Assembly: GCA_015223225.1 (NCBI GenBank)
Contig: JADFCQ010000004.1
Coordinates: 186,001-250,000, forward strand
Reading direction: 5' to 3'
DNA length: 64,000 nucleotides
Origin: Acetobacteraceae bacterium H6797
GTDB lineage: Bacteria > Pseudomonadota > Alphaproteobacteria > Acetobacterales > Acetobacteraceae
A program made the translations under genes and the position numbers. Within the stretch, counting starts at the first letter, position 1. Each line of letters starts with the position of its first letter. Under the pieces are notes generated by a model. That model had not been told where the DNA came from, did not search any database, and saw nothing but the letters and a program-made list of their open reading frames with translations. Positions 26,275 through 33,978 of the stretch are shown here, one piece after another.

Positions 26275-26652
26275 TCAGCCGTCGATGGCGTCAACCGGCG
26301 CGGTGCCGCCAGCGGCGGCGGCGGGGGCTTCATTCGCGGGCACCCAGATGATTTCGGCGCTCTCGCCGCTGCCCACCGTCACCGGCACCAGGTTCTGGCG
26401 CGGCTGCTGCGACTGCGTGTTGGCGCCATAGACCGCGGAGGTCTCGCTGTTCAGCTGCTTGCGCTGGCCGACCACGCCACCGCCGACGACATTGTGGCTC
26501 AGCGCGTCGGGGCCGTAATCGACAACGGCAGTCTCGGCATGGCCGGTCGTGAGGGGATAGCTGCGCTCGCTGAGGTCGCGGGCAAAGGCACCGTTCGAGG
26601 CAAGAGCGCCACCAGCGACAAGGGCGGCGGCGAGGATACGAATGGCGTTCAT
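26275..26652 (-). CDS. Small secreted protein, paralogue 2
   Basis: A 125-residue exported protein whose signal peptide ends in GAFA before RDLS. It shares GGALASNGAFARDL, GHAET-VVDYGP, HN-VGGGVV, NLVPVTVGSG and IWVPANEAPAAAAGG with the neighbour at 25714-26094. Roughly seven in ten residues agree by eye. A run AAAGGAAAAAAAAGC precedes the ATG on the minus strand. The 180-base gap between the two genes allows separate promoters. Function unknown. Confidence 0.8.
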   Translation of the reverse strand: MNAIRILAAALVAGGALASNGAFARDLSERSYPLTTGHAETAVVDYGPDALSHNVVGGGVVGQRKQLNSETSAVYGANTQSQQPRQNLVPVTVGSGESAEIIWVPANEAPAAAAGGTAPVDAIDG

Positions 26653-26896
26653 TGCTTTTTTTTCCTTTGGGTAACTCCAACATTGCGATTAGTATCGCCG
26701 TGGAGTTCGAGTGGTGTTGGCGGACGAATGCCCGCCGTTGGCCCCTAGTTGTGCGCCGCAACCTCGCTCTCCCACTCCCCAAGCCCGTTTGCCCCCTATT
26801 CACAAATGCATGGTCCCTCGCCTTGAACGGCGCCATGCGGCTCCTATCGCGCCGTGGCTTATGGCGAGCCGGACGGAGAAGCGACATACTTGCGCC

Positions 26897-27748
26897 ATGC
26901 GCATGCCAGATCTCGACCTCGACCTCCTACGCTGCTTCGTGCAGGTGGCGGAGCGTGGCGGCTTCACCGCCGCCGGCCAGTCTCTCGGTCTGACGCAATC
27001 GGCGATTTCGCTGAAAATAAAACGGCTCGAGGAAATTCTGCGTCGCCGTGTGCTCGACAGAACCTCCCGCCAGATCGCGCTGACGCATGATGGCGAGACA
27101 TTGCTGGCCTATGCCCGGCGCATTCTCGCGCTCAATGACGAGGCTGTCCGGCGGCTTGTCGAGCCCCCGATTTCAGGTCGGCTCCGGCTCGGCGTGGCCG
27201 ATCATTTCATCCCCCGCAATCTCGCCCCGCTATTGGCGCGTTTCGCAAAACACTACCCAGACCTGCGCCTGGAAGTAGAGGTTGGACGCAGCCATGAGCT
27301 CCGCGCATCGCAAGAGCGGGGCGAATTGGATCTCGTTCTCGGCAAAAGGCGGGATGGCGAGACAGAGGGCGTGATGATCTGGACCGAGTCCATCAGCTGG
27401 GTCTCCGCCCCGGGATGGACGGCGCCGGAAAACCGCCCCCTGCCCATCGCTATGCTCCCTCAGGGCTGCATGTTCCGCGAACGCGCCCTCGCCGCCCTGG
27501 CGCGGGCCGGGCTTGCCTATGAGGTCGTCTATACCTCGGCGAGCCTGCTCGGTGTCGCTGCCGCTGCCCAGGCGGGGCTGGCGCTTACCGTGATGGGCCG
27601 CTCCGGCCTGCCGCCTGGGCTTGAGGAGATGCACGGCATGCCGAGCCTCGGCATCGCAGAAATGGCCGTCTTCGGCGATGCGGCGGGCAGGACCATGCTT
27701 GTCGCGCCCCTGATCCGCTTCATTCGGGAAAGTCTGGAAGGCAGCTAG
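26897..27748 (+). CDS. LysR family transcriptional regulator
   Basis: This 283-residue protein has the LysR winged-helix start DLDLLRCFVQVAERGGFTAAGQSLGLTQSAISLKIKRLEE and a substrate-binding effector domain from about residue 90 (GRLRLGVADHFIPRNLAPLLARF). The ATG at 26897 (or 26903) is chosen to fit the family; the long upstream open frame is not conserved. It is divergent from the small secreted proteins, and its last four bases overlap the convergent methyltransferase-like gene. Target unknown. Confidence 0.9.
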   Translation: MRMPDLDLDLLRCFVQVAERGGFTAAGQSLGLTQSAISLKIKRLEEILRRRVLDRTSRQIALTHDGETLLAYARRILALNDEAVRRLVEPPISGRLRLGVADHFIPRNLAPLLARFAKHYPDLRLEVEVGRSHELRASQERGELDLVLGKRRDGETEGVMIWTESISWVSAPGWTAPENRPLPIAMLPQGCMFRERALAALARAGLAYEVVYTSASLLGVAAAAQAGLALTVMGRSGLPPGLEEMHGMPSLGIAEMAVFGDAAGRTMLVAPLIRFIRESLEGS

Positions 27749-28785
27749 AAGCCGCGCACCAGGACCAGATGCACCATCCCGCCGGAGGGCGCGACGATCA
27801 CCTCGCGGCGCAGGCACTCCTCGGCTGGCAGTTCCTCGATCAAGGCCGCCGCGGCCGCCTCGTCGCGGCAGCGAGGGGCCCAGCCAGCAAAGGTCTCCAG
27901 ATAAGCCGCCTCCGGAAGATCCGGCATGATGCTGCTGGCGATCAGCACGCCTCCCGGCGCCAGGCGGCTGAAGGCCATGGCCAGCATGGTCTTCGCCTGC
28001 CGGTCGTTGAGCCGAGCCAGGCTGCGCGGCATCGCGATCATCTGGTAGGTCAGCGGCTTGCCTGGCCGGTCGCGCAGCAACTGGCCGATGCCGCTGCGCG
28101 GGCGAACGATGGAGGCAAGGCGAGAGGGCGCGCTCTTAATATGGGCTACCAGCTTCGCCATGCTCTCGGCATGGCTCTCCTGCGCGAACCAATGCAGGAT
28201 CGTCTTCTCCCCCTGCATCAGCCCCGCCTCGCGCAGATAGCCGGCATCCAGCGTCAGGAAACGCGCCGAGCGATCCCGTTCCGCCATGGTTTCCGCGAGC
28301 CGGGCCAGCATGCGCTGCTGGTCGCGCAGTGCCAGGGCGAGCGGCAAAGCCGTCAGCACGTCATGAATGGCCCGTCCGGCCGTCGAAGCCTGCTCCATCA
28401 GCGGACGGGTCGAGGCATGCTCGATCGCAAGGTCGACGAGCCCCGGCGGCACCATCCTTTCGCCGCGCAGCTCGCCGCATACACGGGTCCAGGGGTCCTC
28501 CTGCGCCAGCAGGGAAATATCGTGGCTGAGAATGAGTAACCGGGCGAGCATCCACCGCTCCGGCGGTAGGCGCGCCTTGAGTTCCGCGCACCAGCCCATC
28601 AGCCGCGGCCAGACGATCGGCGCCCAGACCGGCTCGAAAGCCTGCTCCATCCAGGCGTCGAGTTGCCGCGTCAGCGCCAGTTCGTCGAAATCATCCCCCT
28701 CGGGCAGAATCCCCGCGCAGAGAGCGTCCCCGCAAGAGGCGTCGCCATCGGCCTTGACGGACAGGGGCGGGAACTTGCGGGTCAT
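27745..28785 (-). CDS. Methyltransferase-like protein (degenerate class I fold?)
   Basis: The 346-residue protein ends with a region typical of class I SAM-dependent methyltransferases: MLAMAFSRLAPGGVLIASSIMPDLPEAAYLETFAGW, resembling the late strand-helix part of the 3-hydroxypalmitate methyl ester synthase type. The N-terminal 200 residues are helical. I do not see a clear glycine-rich SAM-binding loop (ExGxGxG), so it may be inactive or divergent. The ATG at 28785 follows GGAAGGAG. Confidence 0.55.
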   Translation of the reverse strand: MTRKFPPLSVKADGDASCGDALCAGILPEGDDFDELALTRQLDAWMEQAFEPVWAPIVWPRLMGWCAELKARLPPERWMLARLLILSHDISLLAQEDPWTRVCGELRGERMVPPGLVDLAIEHASTRPLMEQASTAGRAIHDVLTALPLALALRDQQRMLARLAETMAERDRSARFLTLDAGYLREAGLMQGEKTILHWFAQESHAESMAKLVAHIKSAPSRLASIVRPRSGIGQLLRDRPGKPLTYQMIAMPRSLARLNDRQAKTMLAMAFSRLAPGGVLIASSIMPDLPEAAYLETFAGWAPRCRDEAAAAALIEELPAEECLRREVIVAPSGGMVHLVLVRGF

Positions 28786-28896
28786 GTCCGATACGCTCCT
28801 TCCCGAGGTTGCGGTAACGAAGCTAGGCAGGAAGCTCGCCACCTCGCATCATCAACTCTGGGGATGCATTTGGGAACCGGTGAATGCCGTAGTGAC

Positions 28897-28911
28897 TGGC
28901 ATAGGGATTGC
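28897..28911 (+). promoter_or_regulatory. Candidate sigma-54 (-24/-12) promoter of the ABC operon
   Basis: The sequence TGGCATAGGGATTGC matches the RpoN consensus TGGCAC-N5-TTGC, with the GG and GC pairs ten bases apart. The predicted start of transcription would be near 28923, giving a leader of about 28 bases before the ABC ATPase ATG at 28951. No enhancer-binding regulator gene is next to it, so this rests on the motif alone. Confidence 0.4.
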
Positions 28912-28950
28912 GTGGCATCGCTCCGGATCGGCAAGGGCTGAAGGGCAGGC

Positions 28951-29979
28951 ATGGTCGCCAGAAACGATGTCGAATTGATCGCGGTGACGAAGCGCTATGG
29001 CCAGGCAATCGCCGTAGATGCGGTATCTCTTGCCATTCCGCCCGCCAGTTACTGCTGCCTTCTCGGCCCCTCCGGCTGCGGCAAGACCAGTACGTTGCGC
29101 ATGATCGCCGGGCACGAGACGGTCACGAGCGGCGACATTCTCTTGGCTGACAAAAATGTTACCGAGCTGCCGCCCGCCCAACGCGGCACGGCGATGATGT
29201 TCCAGTCCTACGCCCTCTTCCCCCACCTCACCGCGCAGGAGAACGTGGCCTTCGGGCTGCGAATGCGCGGTGTGGGCAAGGCAGAGCGCCTGGCCAAGGC
29301 GCAGCGCTTCCTGGAACTGGTGCAGCTTGGTCACCTCGCTTCCCGTCTGCCGGCCCAGCTTTCCGGCGGCCAGCAGCAGCGTGTCGCCCTCGCCCGCGCG
29401 CTGATCACCGAGCCCCGCGTCCTCCTGCTCGACGAGCCGCTTTCGGCGCTCGACCCCTTCCTGCGCGTGCATATGCGCGAGGAACTGAAGCGGCTGCAGC
29501 GCGAGCTTGGGATCACCTTCATCCATGTGACGCATGGTCAGGAGGAGGCCATGGCCCTCTCCGATATCGCCGTCGTCATGGATCACGGACGGATCGTGCA
29601 GGCGGCCCCGCCGCGCGAAGTTTTCGAGAAGCCCGCCAATGCCTTCATCGCCCGCTTCATCGGTGGGCATAACGTGCTGAGGACGCCAGCAGGTGCCATT
29701 GCGGTGCGCAGCGACCGCTGCCGCATCACGCCTGCGACCGACCCCGCCTTCGCCGGAGACAGCCGCCTGCCCGGCAAGGTCGCCGCCGTCGAGTATCAGG
29801 GCTCGGGCGTGCGCGTCTCCGTCATGAGCGACGATGGCCAGCAAGCCGAGGCGCTGCTGCCTGACATCGTCTTCCACGCCGATCCGGTTTCGCTCGGTCA
29901 GCCCGTCTCGCTGGTCTGGGACGCGACCGAGATCCACCACCTGCCGGACAACCCGAACGCGAAAGGAATCGCGCCGTGA
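28951..29979 (+). CDS. ABC transporter ATPase, PotA/polyamine-iron type
   Basis: The nucleotide-binding subunit of an importer, 342 residues. Walker A GPSGCGKT is at 39-46, the signature LSGGQQQR at 137-144, Walker B LLLDEP at 158-163 and the switch histidine in HVTHGQEEA. A C-terminal TOBE-like regulatory domain follows residue 240. Its TGA overlaps the GTG start of the binding-protein gene. The set of ATPase, binding protein and two permeases is that of polyamine/opine-type importers; the actual substrate is unknown. Confidence 0.92.
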   Translation: MVARNDVELIAVTKRYGQAIAVDAVSLAIPPASYCCLLGPSGCGKTSTLRMIAGHETVTSGDILLADKNVTELPPAQRGTAMMFQSYALFPHLTAQENVAFGLRMRGVGKAERLAKAQRFLELVQLGHLASRLPAQLSGGQQQRVALARALITEPRVLLLDEPLSALDPFLRVHMREELKRLQRELGITFIHVTHGQEEAMALSDIAVVMDHGRIVQAAPPREVFEKPANAFIARFIGGHNVLRTPAGAIAVRSDRCRITPATDPAFAGDSRLPGKVAAVEYQGSGVRVSVMSDDGQQAEALLPDIVFHADPVSLGQPVSLVWDATEIHHLPDNPNAKGIAP

Positions 29980-31250
29980 ACGACAAGAAGCTTTCCCTCT
30001 CCCGCCGAAGCCTCCTTGCCGCCGGCGGTGCCGCCATCGGCAGCGGTGCGATCACCGGCTTCCCGACCATCTGGGCGCAGAACATCCGCAACGTCACGCT
30101 GCGCCAGGCCGGCACGGGTGTCTCCGCCCTGAACGCCATCGCCGAGCAGGTGAAGAAGGATCTCGGCATCACCCTTCAGATGACGGTGCTCGACACCGAC
30201 GCGCTGACCCAGCGCGCCGTGACGCAGCCGCGCAGCTTCGATATCGCCGATATTGAATATTTCGCGATCAAGAAGGTCTTCCCCACCGGCGTGATGCAGC
30301 CGATGGACGTGAAGAAGATCAAGAACTTCGATAAGATCGTACCGCTCTTCATCAACGGCAAGCTGACGCCGACCAGCCCCATCGCCCAGGGCACGGCGCC
30401 GCATACGGTCGAATTCGTGGATGGCAAGGACAGCAAGACCTTCGCCAAGTCGCCCACCGAATGGGCCACGCTGATCCCCACCATGTATAATGCCGACACG
30501 CTCGGTATCCGCCCGGACCTGGTCGGCCGCCCGATCAAGAACTGGAAGGACCTCGTGGACCCCGCCTTTAAGGGCAAGGCCTCGATCCTCAACATCCCCT
30601 CGATCGGCATCATGGATGCCGCCATGGTCATGGAGAGCCTCGGCGCCATCAAATACGGCGACAAGGGCAACATGACCCGCGCTGAGATCGACAAGACCAT
30701 CGCCTTCCTCATCGAGCAGAAGAAGGCCGGCCAATTCCGCGCCTTCTGGAAGAGCTTCGACGAGAGCGTGAACCTCATGGCCTCGGGCGAAGTGGTGATC
30801 CAGTCCATGTGGTCGCCGGCCGTCGCCGCCGTCCGCTCGCGCGGCATCGCCTGCACCTACCAGCCGCTCGAGGAAGGCTATCGCGCCTGGGGCTCGGGCC
30901 TCGGCATCGCGAAGCACGTCAACGGCCTCGCCCTCGAGGCGGCCTATGAATACATCAACTGGTATCTCTCGGGCTGGGTCGGGGCCTATCTGAACCGCCA
31001 GGGCTACTACTCGGCGGTGCTCGAGACGGCCAAGACCTTCATGACCGAGAACGAATGGGGCTACTGGATGGAGGGCAAGGCCGCGACCTCCGACATCCTC
31101 GCGCCCGACGGCAAGCTGATGGAGAAGGCCGGCTCGGTGCGCGACGGCGGCTCCTTCAATGACCGCATGGGCAAGGTCGCCTGCTGGAACTCCGTGATGA
31201 CCGAGGACCGCTACCTCATCCAGAAGTGGAACGAGTTCATCGCGGCCTGA
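29976..31250 (+). CDS. ABC transporter substrate-binding protein (PotD-like, Tat signal)
   Basis: This 424-residue periplasmic protein starts with a GTG overlapping the ATPase stop. A twin-arginine signal (SLSRRSLLAAGGAAIGSG) precedes the mature part near WAQN. Features of the polyamine/thiamine-type binding family include WATLIPTMYNADTLGIRPD and VIQSMWSPAVAAVRSRG. Tat export suggests folding or cofactor binding before secretion. Confidence 0.88.
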   Translation: MNDKKLSLSRRSLLAAGGAAIGSGAITGFPTIWAQNIRNVTLRQAGTGVSALNAIAEQVKKDLGITLQMTVLDTDALTQRAVTQPRSFDIADIEYFAIKKVFPTGVMQPMDVKKIKNFDKIVPLFINGKLTPTSPIAQGTAPHTVEFVDGKDSKTFAKSPTEWATLIPTMYNADTLGIRPDLVGRPIKNWKDLVDPAFKGKASILNIPSIGIMDAAMVMESLGAIKYGDKGNMTRAEIDKTIAFLIEQKKAGQFRAFWKSFDESVNLMASGEVVIQSMWSPAVAAVRSRGIACTYQPLEEGYRAWGSGLGIAKHVNGLALEAAYEYINWYLSGWVGAYLNRQGYYSAVLETAKTFMTENEWGYWMEGKAATSDILAPDGKLMEKAGSVRDGGSFNDRMGKVACWNSVMTEDRYLIQKWNEFIAA

Positions 31251-31310
31251 CCGGCCCCTTCACCGGGGCGGCCCTCGCCGCCCCGGCTTCCGGTGTGACT
31301 TGGAGCAAGC

Positions 31311-32156
31311 ATGGGCAAGGTGACGGCGTATCTCCAGGCGGCGCCTCTGGCGGCTATCCTGGCCTTCTTCCTCTTCGTGCCGATCGTCATGCTCGTCGTC
31401 GTCAGCTTCTTCGACTATGACAGCGTCATGATCATCCCGGACTTCGTCTGGACGAACTACCAGGAGCTGATCGCCTCCCCCGTCACCTGGAAGACCTATC
31501 TCAAGACAGTCTGGTTCGCCGGGCTGGTCTGGGTCGTCACCCTCTTCATCGGCTTCTGGGTCGCGTATTTCCTGGCCTTCATCGTCCAGTCCCCCGGGTT
31601 GAGGATGCTGCTCTTCATCCTCACCACCATCCCCTTCTGGACCTCAAACCTCATCCGCATGATCGCCTGGGTGCCCTTCCTGGGCCGCAACGGGCTGATG
31701 AACAATGCGCTGATCGGCATGGGCATCATCAAGGAGCCGCTGGAGTTCCTGCTCTTCTCCGATTTCGCCGTGGTGCTGGCCTTCGTGCATCTGCTGACCG
31801 TCTTCATGGTCGTGCCCATCTTCAACACCATGATGCGTATCGACCGCCGGCTCATCGAGGCGGCCGTCGATGCCGGAGCGGGCTTCTGGCGCACCCTGTG
31901 GTTCGTGGTCATCCCGCTCAGCAAGCCCGGGATCGCCATCGGCTCCATTTTCGTGACCGTGCTGGTGATGGGCGATTTCGCCACGGTCCGGCTGATGAGC
32001 GGCGGGCAATCGGCCTCGGTCGGGCTCATGATCAGCAACCAGATCGGCCTGCTCCAATACCCGGCCGCCGCGGCCAATGCGGTCGTGCTGCTCGCCATCG
32101 TGCTGCTGATGGTCGCCGCCATCCTGCGCGTCGTCGATATCCGGAAGGAGCTCTGA
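31311..32156 (+). CDS. ABC transporter permease (PotB-like)
   Basis: An inner-membrane permease of 281 residues with about six membrane helices. The cytoplasmic EAA loop that docks on the ATPase reads EAAVDAGAGFWRTLWFVVIPLSKPGI near residue 185. The gene is second to last in the four-gene importer operon, 60 bases after the binding-protein gene. Confidence 0.93.
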   Translation: MGKVTAYLQAAPLAAILAFFLFVPIVMLVVVSFFDYDSVMIIPDFVWTNYQELIASPVTWKTYLKTVWFAGLVWVVTLFIGFWVAYFLAFIVQSPGLRMLLFILTTIPFWTSNLIRMIAWVPFLGRNGLMNNALIGMGIIKEPLEFLLFSDFAVVLAFVHLLTVFMVVPIFNTMMRIDRRLIEAAVDAGAGFWRTLWFVVIPLSKPGIAIGSIFVTVLVMGDFATVRLMSGGQSASVGLMISNQIGLLQYPAAAANAVVLLAIVLLMVAAILRVVDIRKEL

Positions 32157-32159
32157 TTC

Positions 32160-32966
32160 ATGCCGGGCAAGACAGCGCGTTTCCTTCTCGGCGCCTTCTT
32201 CGGGCTCTTCACCCTCTTCCTCTACGGGCCGACCATCACCATCACCGTCCTCTCCTTCCAGGGGCCGGATGGGGGGCTGACCTTCCCGATGAACGGCGTC
32301 TCGCTCACTTGGTTCCGCCGGCTCTTCGAACAGCAGGCGGTCGGCGATTTCGGCGGCGCCGTCTCCCGCTCCCTGATCCTCTCGGCCATGGTCACCATCG
32401 TGACGGTCGTGATCTCGCTCGCCGCCGGCCTTGCCTTCCGCCGGCGCTTCCGCGGCTCCTCGGTGCTGTTCTACCTGACGGTCGCAAGCCTCATCGTGCC
32501 CTCGCTGCTCGTGGGCCTCGGCATCGGCCTGCTTTACAACCTCATGGGCTGGGAGCCCGCCTGGTATACCTCCGCCTTCGGTGCGCAGCTCACCTGGACG
32601 CTGCCTTTCGGCCTGCTGATCATGCTCGCCGTCTTCAATCGCTTCGACAAATCCTGGGAGGAAGCGGGGCGAGACCTTGGCGCGACGCCCTGGCAGGGCT
32701 TCTGGCACATCGTTCTGCCCATCGTAGCCCCGAGTGTCATCGGCATCGCGCTTTTCGGCTTCACCCTCTCCTTCGACGAATTCGCCCGCACCCTCATGAC
32801 GGCGGGCACCGACAATACCCTCCCACTCGAGATCATGGGCATGACGACAACCGTCACCACGCCCGTGCTCTACGCCCTCGGCACGGTCTCCACGGGCCTT
32901 TCCTTCCTGGTGATCGCCCTGGCCATCATCGGGGTGCGGGTGATGCGTAAACGCCGGGGCGCCTGA
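32160..32966 (+). CDS. ABC transporter permease (PotC-like)
   Basis: The second permease, 268 residues with about six membrane helices. Its EAA loop is EEAGRDLGATPWQGFWHIVLPIVAPSV. It begins three bases after the first permease stop and is the last transport gene of the operon. The two permeases are different proteins and should form a heterodimer. Confidence 0.93.
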   Translation: MPGKTARFLLGAFFGLFTLFLYGPTITITVLSFQGPDGGLTFPMNGVSLTWFRRLFEQQAVGDFGGAVSRSLILSAMVTIVTVVISLAAGLAFRRRFRGSSVLFYLTVASLIVPSLLVGLGIGLLYNLMGWEPAWYTSAFGAQLTWTLPFGLLIMLAVFNRFDKSWEEAGRDLGATPWQGFWHIVLPIVAPSVIGIALFGFTLSFDEFARTLMTAGTDNTLPLEIMGMTTTVTTPVLYALGTVSTGLSFLVIALAIIGVRVMRKRRGA

Positions 32967-32997
32967 CGCGGGCGACGAGGCATGGCATAGGAGGAGC

Positions 32998-33486
32998 ATG
33001 AGCTTCTCCTGGCGCCCCCTCACCGCCCCGGACCTGCCCGCTGTGGAAGCGATCGCCGAGGTCGTCCATCCCGACTTCCCCGAAGACCCGGCGGTTTTCG
33101 CCGAAAGGCTAAGCCTCTTCCCCGCAGGCTGCCTGCTGCTGCACGGCCCGCAAGGACCGGCTGGCTACAGCATCACCCACCCCTGGCATCTCGGCCGCCC
33201 CCCTGCCCTGGACATCCTGATCGGCGCTATCCCGACCGATGCGGACAGTTTCTACATTCACGATCTCGCTCTTATACCGGACGCGCGCGGCACCGGCGCC
33301 GGCGGCCGGGCTGTGGCGCAGTTCGCCGCCCTGGCCCGCTCGGAGGGGTTACCCAGCATGAGCCTGATCGCCGTCAACGGTTCGGCCCCCTTCTGGGAGA
33401 GCCAGGGCTTCGCCACAGCCCCGCTCGATGCCACGAAGCTCGCCAGCTACGGCGAGGCCGCCCGCTATATGACGAGGCTCCTTTGA
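32998..33486 (+). CDS. GNAT family acetyltransferase
   Basis: A 162-residue Gcn5-related N-acetyltransferase. DLALIPDARGTGAGGRAVAQF carries the acetyl-CoA pyrophosphate loop (RGTGAGG) and FWESQGFATAPLD the late motif. The ATG follows AGGAGG. It may use a small amine or a protein terminus; the target is not evident. It is 31 bases from the importer operon and coupled to the next GNAT gene. Confidence 0.85.
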   Translation: MSFSWRPLTAPDLPAVEAIAEVVHPDFPEDPAVFAERLSLFPAGCLLLHGPQGPAGYSITHPWHLGRPPALDILIGAIPTDADSFYIHDLALIPDARGTGAGGRAVAQFAALARSEGLPSMSLIAVNGSAPFWESQGFATAPLDATKLASYGEAARYMTRLL

Positions 33487-33947
33487 TCGCCCCGGCCCGG
33501 TCCCCGCAGGACATCGAGGCGGCGCGGCACCTGTTCCGCGCCTATGTGGAATCCCTCGGCATCGACCTCACTTTCCAAGGTTTCGAGGCCGAGCTCGCCG
33601 CCATGCCCGGCAAATACGCCCCGCCGAAGGGCGCCCTTCTCCTGGCCCGCAACACCGAAGGCACAGCCATCGGCTGCGTCGCCCTGCGGCCTCTTGCCGA
33701 GGGGTGCTGCGAAATGAAGAGGCTCTATGTCTCGCCCGAAGGCCGTGGCCTGGGGCTGGGCCGCGCCTTGCTGGAGGCCATTCTCGCCGAGGCGCGCCGC
33801 ATCGGCTATCGCGAGATACGCCTCGACACCCTGCCTGGCATGGACAGCGCCATCGCCCTCTACGAGAAGGCAGGCTTCAGCCGTATCCCCGCCTATTACG
33901 AAACGCCTCTGGCCGGGACCATCTTCATGGCCAAGCCCCTCAACTGA
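33483..33947 (+). CDS. GNAT family acetyltransferase
   Basis: A second GNAT protein of 154 residues, with the acetyl-CoA loop in KRLYVSPEGRGLGLGRALLE and YEKAGFSRIPAYYETPLAG at the end. It starts with a TTG that overlaps the preceding stop (TTGA), so it depends on translation of the first GNAT gene. The two share the fold but little sequence, so they are not a recent duplication. A terminator hairpin follows at once. Confidence 0.85.
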   Translation: MIAPARSPQDIEAARHLFRAYVESLGIDLTFQGFEAELAAMPGKYAPPKGALLLARNTEGTAIGCVALRPLAEGCCEMKRLYVSPEGRGLGLGRALLEAILAEARRIGYREIRLDTLPGMDSAIALYEKAGFSRIPAYYETPLAGTIFMAKPLN

Positions 33948-33975
33948 AAAGGGCGCCCCGAGTGAGGCGCCCTTT
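33947..33975. terminator. Bidirectional terminator
   Basis: AAAGGGCGCC (33948-33957) pairs with GGCGCCCTTT (33966-33975) around an eight-base loop. A and T stretches flank both sides. It separates the plus-strand importer/GNAT operon from the minus-strand binding-protein operon that ends at 33979. Confidence 0.85.
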
Positions 33976-33978
33976 CCG

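Larger units (their letters stand above)
25714..26652 (-). repeat. Tandem gene duplication (two secreted paralogues)
   Basis: Two genes of nearly equal length lie in the same direction 180 bases apart and encode full-length similar proteins. The signal-peptide end and the C-terminal third are the best kept parts, and the middle (residues about 50-75) differs most. This is a local duplication followed by divergence. Confidence 0.85.
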
